Below, piece after piece: positions 6,371 through 9,161 of a DNA stretch of 9,161 bases. The DNA lies in the NCBI GenBank assembly GCA_016931665.1, contig JAFGEH010000048.1:1-9161 (forward strand), read 5' to 3'. Positions within the stretch are counted from its first letter, which is position 1; each line of letters begins with the position of its first letter. Both the position numbers and the translations under genes were made by a program. The notes beneath the pieces were generated by a model. That model saw only the letters and a program-made list of their open reading frames with translations, did not search any database and was not told the DNA's origin. The DNA is from Candidatus Cloacimonadota bacterium. Its GTDB lineage: Bacteria; Cloacimonadota; Cloacimonadia; Cloacimonadales; TCS61.

Positions 6371-7721
6371 TCCAGTCTACAACATCAATAATTATTCCCT
6401 GCTTTACCCTCTGAATGATCAGCCAATCCTGCTCAAGGGCGAATTGGAAATCAGGGAAAAGGACACCCTGCTGCTCAGCGGAAATTCCGGCAGCGGTAAA
6501 ACATCACTGCTGTACACTCTCAAGGGACTGATTCCCGAAACCATCTGGGGTAAGCTGGGTGGGACCATCTACTTCCGAAACAGAAATATCATCGACCTTT
6601 CTCCTCTGGAAAAAGCACAAATCGGTTTACTTTTTCAAAATCCAGCCTGCCAGATGGTTAATCGTACCGTTAGGCAGGAATTAGCCTTCGGTCTGGAAAA
6701 CCTGGGGATATCGCCCTCCGATATCTGGCAGAAGATAACTTACCTGGCAGAAGAATTCGCCATCATTAATTTACTGGACAGGGATGTAACACGGCTCTCT
6801 GGCGGTGAAATGCAGAAGATCGCCTTACTCTCGATCATGGCCATGGAACCTGAAGTTTACCTGTTCGATGAACCTACCGCCTTCCTCGACCCGGATTCGG
6901 CCCGGCATTTTATTGCCGTATTTCAGAGGATAGTCCAGCAAAAAACCGTGATTGTGGTCGAACATAACCTTAATTATCTTCAAGACTATATCAACAGGAT
7001 AATTCAAATAAACGAGCAGCACGAAATAAAAGAGCTGGATACAAAGCTGTTTTCATGGCATCAGAGCTTTCCTGCTCTTCCTGCTGTTTCTCCCGGAGAA
7101 TCAATCCTCAAGGTTCGGAATCTGAAATTCGGCTATACTGATAATCCCATTCTTTTTCAGGGGGTAGACTTTGAGCTCAGGGAAGGCGAAATCGTCGGTA
7201 TCGTTGGTGCCAATGGCTCCGGTAAAACAACGTTACTGAAAATTCTGGCCGGGAATATTCGAAAATACATCGGAAATGTACTGTATAAAAACACCGATAT
7301 ACGATTGCTGAAGCCCAAAATTTATTTTCAGGACATTAGTCTGCTGTTTCAGGATCCCGCCAATCACTTTCTTTTCAGCCGGGTCATCCAGGAAGTTTCT
7401 GGGCGGTCCGACCTGCTCAGGATCTCTGGTTTAACGGGATTCGGAGAACGTAATCCTTTCACTCTGTCCGAAGGTGAGAAAAGAAGGTTATCCCTGGCTA
7501 TACAATGGGCTGGCAACCGGCAGATATATCTGCTGGATGAACCTACTTTTGGCCAGGATTATGCCAGCCGGCTGGCTCTGATTGACCTGGTGGGCAGGCT
7601 CCGTCAACAAGGCTGCAGCTTCATTATCGCCGGCCATGATTATGCTTTCCTTGCTGCCGTCTGCACCCGGATTCTGGAATTCAAGCAGGGTACTCTCCAG
7701 CCCCGGGAGATAAGGCAGTGA
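6342..7721 (+). CDS. ykoD: ECF transporter double ATP-binding protein, YkoD-like
   Basis: A fused two-domain ABC ATPase of up to 459 residues that powers vitamin uptake with YkoE and YkoC on the cytoplasmic face. Domain 1: Walker A GNSGSGKT (47-54), Q-loop Gln99, signature LSGGE (152-156), Walker B with Glu177 (FDEPT), H-loop His208. Domain 2: Walker A GANGSGKT (289-296), Q-loop Gln337, signature LSEGE (375-379), Walker B with Glu400 (LDEPT), H-loop His432. Both catalytic sets look intact. In domain 2 the Q-loop to signature distance is 38 residues against 53 in domain 1, so its helical subdomain is shortened. No ATG is available before domain 1: the start must be TTG at 6342, 6348 or 6363, all overlapping the end of ykoE, and none has a clear ribosome binding site. 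I give the longest. Translational coupling to ykoE is likely. Confidence 0.92.
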   Translation: MPLSVKILNNPVYNINNYSLLYPLNDQPILLKGELEIREKDTLLLSGNSGSGKTSLLYTLKGLIPETIWGKLGGTIYFRNRNIIDLSPLEKAQIGLLFQNPACQMVNRTVRQELAFGLENLGISPSDIWQKITYLAEEFAIINLLDRDVTRLSGGEMQKIALLSIMAMEPEVYLFDEPTAFLDPDSARHFIAVFQRIVQQKTVIVVEHNLNYLQDYINRIIQINEQHEIKELDTKLFSWHQSFPALPAVSPGESILKVRNLKFGYTDNPILFQGVDFELREGEIVGIVGANGSGKTTLLKILAGNIRKYIGNVLYKNTDIRLLKPKIYFQDISLLFQDPANHFLFSRVIQEVSGRSDLLRISGLTGFGERNPFTLSEGEKRRLSLAIQWAGNRQIYLLDEPTFGQDYASRLALIDLVGRLRQQGCSFIIAGHDYAFLAAVCTRILEFKQGTLQPREIRQ

Positions 7722-8476
7722 CCCTGAATTCACGGCTCAGAGACCATCCTAACGACCTGCTCTGGCTTTTACTGGCCTGCCTTTATCTGATACCCGTATT
7801 CATCGCTTCCAATTCTTACTTCAATCTATCAGTCCTGTTACTGGCTCTCTTCAATATCAACCTCTGGGGAAAAATGTCCTGGCGTTCCCTCGCCCTGTTT
7901 GCCCTCATCATGATTTTACCTCTGCTTTCACTATTTGTCACGGTGCTCATTTATACCCGCGGAGCTCAGGACACCCCGGTAATTATGAACATCTGCGGAT
8001 TCAATATTTATCGTCTGGCCTGGCAGAATGCCATTTTTCTCACAGTCCGGGCCGGCTGCCTGGCCTTTCTTTCCTTCTCCTTTCTGCTTGCTGTACATTA
8101 CGATCGACTTGTACTCTCCCTGCTGCAGAATTTTCACCTGTCCCCCGCTGTCGGTTATGCCCTGCTCATCACTTTCAACGCTCTCAGTTACATGAGAGAA
8201 GAATATTCAAGGATCCGCCTGGCTTATCTGATGAGATTCCGTAAAAGAATTTTCCCGCTTAATCTTATCTTCCCCATCCTGGTAAGTGCCACCCGTTATG
8301 CGCATTTTGCCGGTCTCAGCCTGGAATGCCGGGGTTTGAACCGAGAAAAAACCTATCTGGAATCATATCGCTGGCAGAAAAAAGATGCAGTGATACTGCT
8401 GATTAACCTTTGCCAGATCTTCAGTCTGATCGCTCTCTTCGTGATTAATGAATGGTTCAGTATCAGATGGCAATAA
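7718..8476 (+). CDS. ykoC: ECF transporter transmembrane T component, YkoC-like
   Basis: A 252-residue membrane protein that links the S component to the double ATPase. The GTG start at 7718 overlaps the ykoD stop (GTGA), with AAGG just upstream; the next in-frame ATG is residue 53, too far in. Hydrophobic segments lie near 14-31, 35-50, 56-79, 102-126, 143-158 and 226-248. The cytoplasmic coupling region is visible as RIRLAYLMR (165-173) and SLECRGL (201-207). The second matches the EcfT Ala-Arg-Gly motif with Cys in place of Ala; the Arg-Gly core that contacts the ATPase is kept. Gene order and length match B. subtilis ykoEDC. Ten bases separate it from the next gene, with no terminator, so the operon continues. 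Confidence 0.9.
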   Translation: MTLNSRLRDHPNDLLWLLLACLYLIPVFIASNSYFNLSVLLLALFNINLWGKMSWRSLALFALIMILPLLSLFVTVLIYTRGAQDTPVIMNICGFNIYRLAWQNAIFLTVRAGCLAFLSFSFLLAVHYDRLVLSLLQNFHLSPAVGYALLITFNALSYMREEYSRIRLAYLMRFRKRIFPLNLIFPILVSATRYAHFAGLSLECRGLNREKTYLESYRWQKKDAVILLINLCQIFSLIALFVINEWFSIRWQ

Positions 8477-8486
8477 AGGAGGCATT

Positions 8487-9161
8487 ATGAAATTCACGGC
8501 AATCACCTGCATATTATTTTTAATTATACCGATAATCCAGGCAGAGCCACAGGACTCGACAGGAATTTATAACCCGGAGCGGGGTAATTTCCTGGATATT
8601 GACAGACAAGAAATCTTAAATCAGGCTTGGGAACATTATCAACATCAGGAATGGGAAAAATCCGCAACTTCATACCTGGAAGCTTTGCAGTTGAATATTG
8701 AGGACAACTCTAACATCTACAACCTGGCCTGTTGTTATGGATTACTGGGCAAACCTTATCTGGCAGGTCTCTATTTGCAGCGCGCTTTCACTGCCGGCTT
8801 CAGGAATTTCGAACACGTCCGGATTGATCCCGATTTCAATCCTGTCCGCAATGACCCAGGCTTTATCAAGATTATGAGCAACCTGGAAACTATATACGAA
8901 AAATCTCAAAACATGGAGCAAAGGTATTTCCGATATCCCTCGTTCTTGAATTATGGCTTGATCCTGCCTGCCAATTACCAGCCAGAAACAGAATATCCTC
9001 TTCTGGTTATGCTGCATGGCCTGGGAGATAACACTGAGAATTTCGCCGGGATTGCCGTGGATATTCAAAACATGATCATCGTGGTCCCGGAAACCCCTTA
9101 TGCTATCCCTGCAGGTAATCGATTGGGTTACAGCTGGCCCCTAACCGAATTTGATCAACAG
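8487..9161 (+). CDS. Exported TPR-like plus alpha/beta-hydrolase (esterase-like) protein, C-terminus missing
   Basis: The frame is open from the ATG at 8487 to the right edge (225 residues), with an excellent AAAGGAGG ribosome binding site (8475-8482). Residues 1-19 are a Sec signal peptide (MKFTAITCILFLIIPIIQA), so the protein is periplasmic or secreted. Residues about 39-130 look like one or two TPR units (LNQAWEHYQHQEWEKSATSY, NIYNLACCYGLLGKPYLAG) followed by the RIDPDFNPVRNDPGFIKIM segment common after TPRs. From about 150 an alpha/beta-hydrolase begins: LILPANY, YPLLVMLHGLGDN (HG oxyanion-hole region at 177-178), then IIVVPETPYAIP. This is the layout of phospholipase/carboxylesterase-type or PHB-depolymerase-type esterases. 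The catalytic Ser and His would lie outside the window, so activity cannot be judged. It follows ykoC by ten bases and is probably co-transcribed. A role in vitamin uptake is possible but not shown. Confidence 0.82.
   Translation, partial: MKFTAITCILFLIIPIIQAEPQDSTGIYNPERGNFLDIDRQEILNQAWEHYQHQEWEKSATSYLEALQLNIEDNSNIYNLACCYGLLGKPYLAGLYLQRAFTAGFRNFEHVRIDPDFNPVRNDPGFIKIMSNLETIYEKSQNMEQRYFRYPSFLNYGLILPANYQPETEYPLLVMLHGLGDNTENFAGIAVDIQNMIIVVPETPYAIPAGNRLGYSWPLTEFDQQ

Noticed and set aside
8742..9068. 108-residue minus-strand frame at the right end
   Set aside because: It lies antisense to the TPR-hydrolase gene, which has a signal peptide, a strong ribosome binding site and family motifs.

Overview
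The window looks like chromosomal DNA from a Gram-negative, diderm bacterium. The evidence is a TonB-dependent outer-membrane receptor with a Bacteroidetes-style N-terminal carboxypeptidase-regulatory-like domain, several Sec signal peptides, and a secreted protein made of propeller-like, regulatory-like and Fn3-like modules. This mix, with moderate GC and AAGGAG-type ribosome binding sites, fits the FCB superphylum (Bacteroidota, Cloacimonadota, Marinimicrobia and similar lineages). That placement is an inference; no rRNA or marker gene is present to confirm it. I see no mobile element, tRNA, rRNA or CRISPR array.

Layout: (1) 1-1356, minus strand, a secreted modular protein cut off by the left edge. 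(2) 1357-1719, a divergent intergenic region that ends in a possible 30-codon leader ORF directly abutting the next gene. (3) 1720-2991, plus strand, an RhlE-type DEAD-box RNA helicase, followed by a terminator hairpin. (4) 3073-5514, minus strand, a TonB-dependent receptor. Its leader carries a TPP (thiamin pyrophosphate) riboswitch and then an intrinsic terminator. (5) 5804-8476, plus strand, an overlapping three-gene ECF transporter set matching ykoE-ykoD-ykoC (S component, double ATPase, T component). (6) 8487 to the right edge, a signal-peptide protein with a TPR-like segment and an alpha/beta-hydrolase domain, probably in the same operon and cut off by the window edge.

Regions 4 and 5 read as one thiamin or thiamin-precursor uptake locus built around a divergent control region. 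The receptor would bring the vitamin across the outer membrane. YkoEDC would carry it across the inner membrane. The riboswitch faces only the receptor gene and appears to act by transcription attenuation: a seven-base segment of the aptamer (GCCAGCG) is exactly complementary to CGCTGGC in the loop and 3' stem of the terminator, a ready-made antiterminator. The ECF operon has no riboswitch that I can see, and all three of its genes appear to start with non-ATG codons.

Nothing here is a clearly new system. The parts most worth a second look are the riboswitch/terminator switch on an outer-membrane receptor, the shortened second ATPase domain of YkoD, the hydrolase attached to the ECF operon, and the in-frame leader ORF before the helicase.
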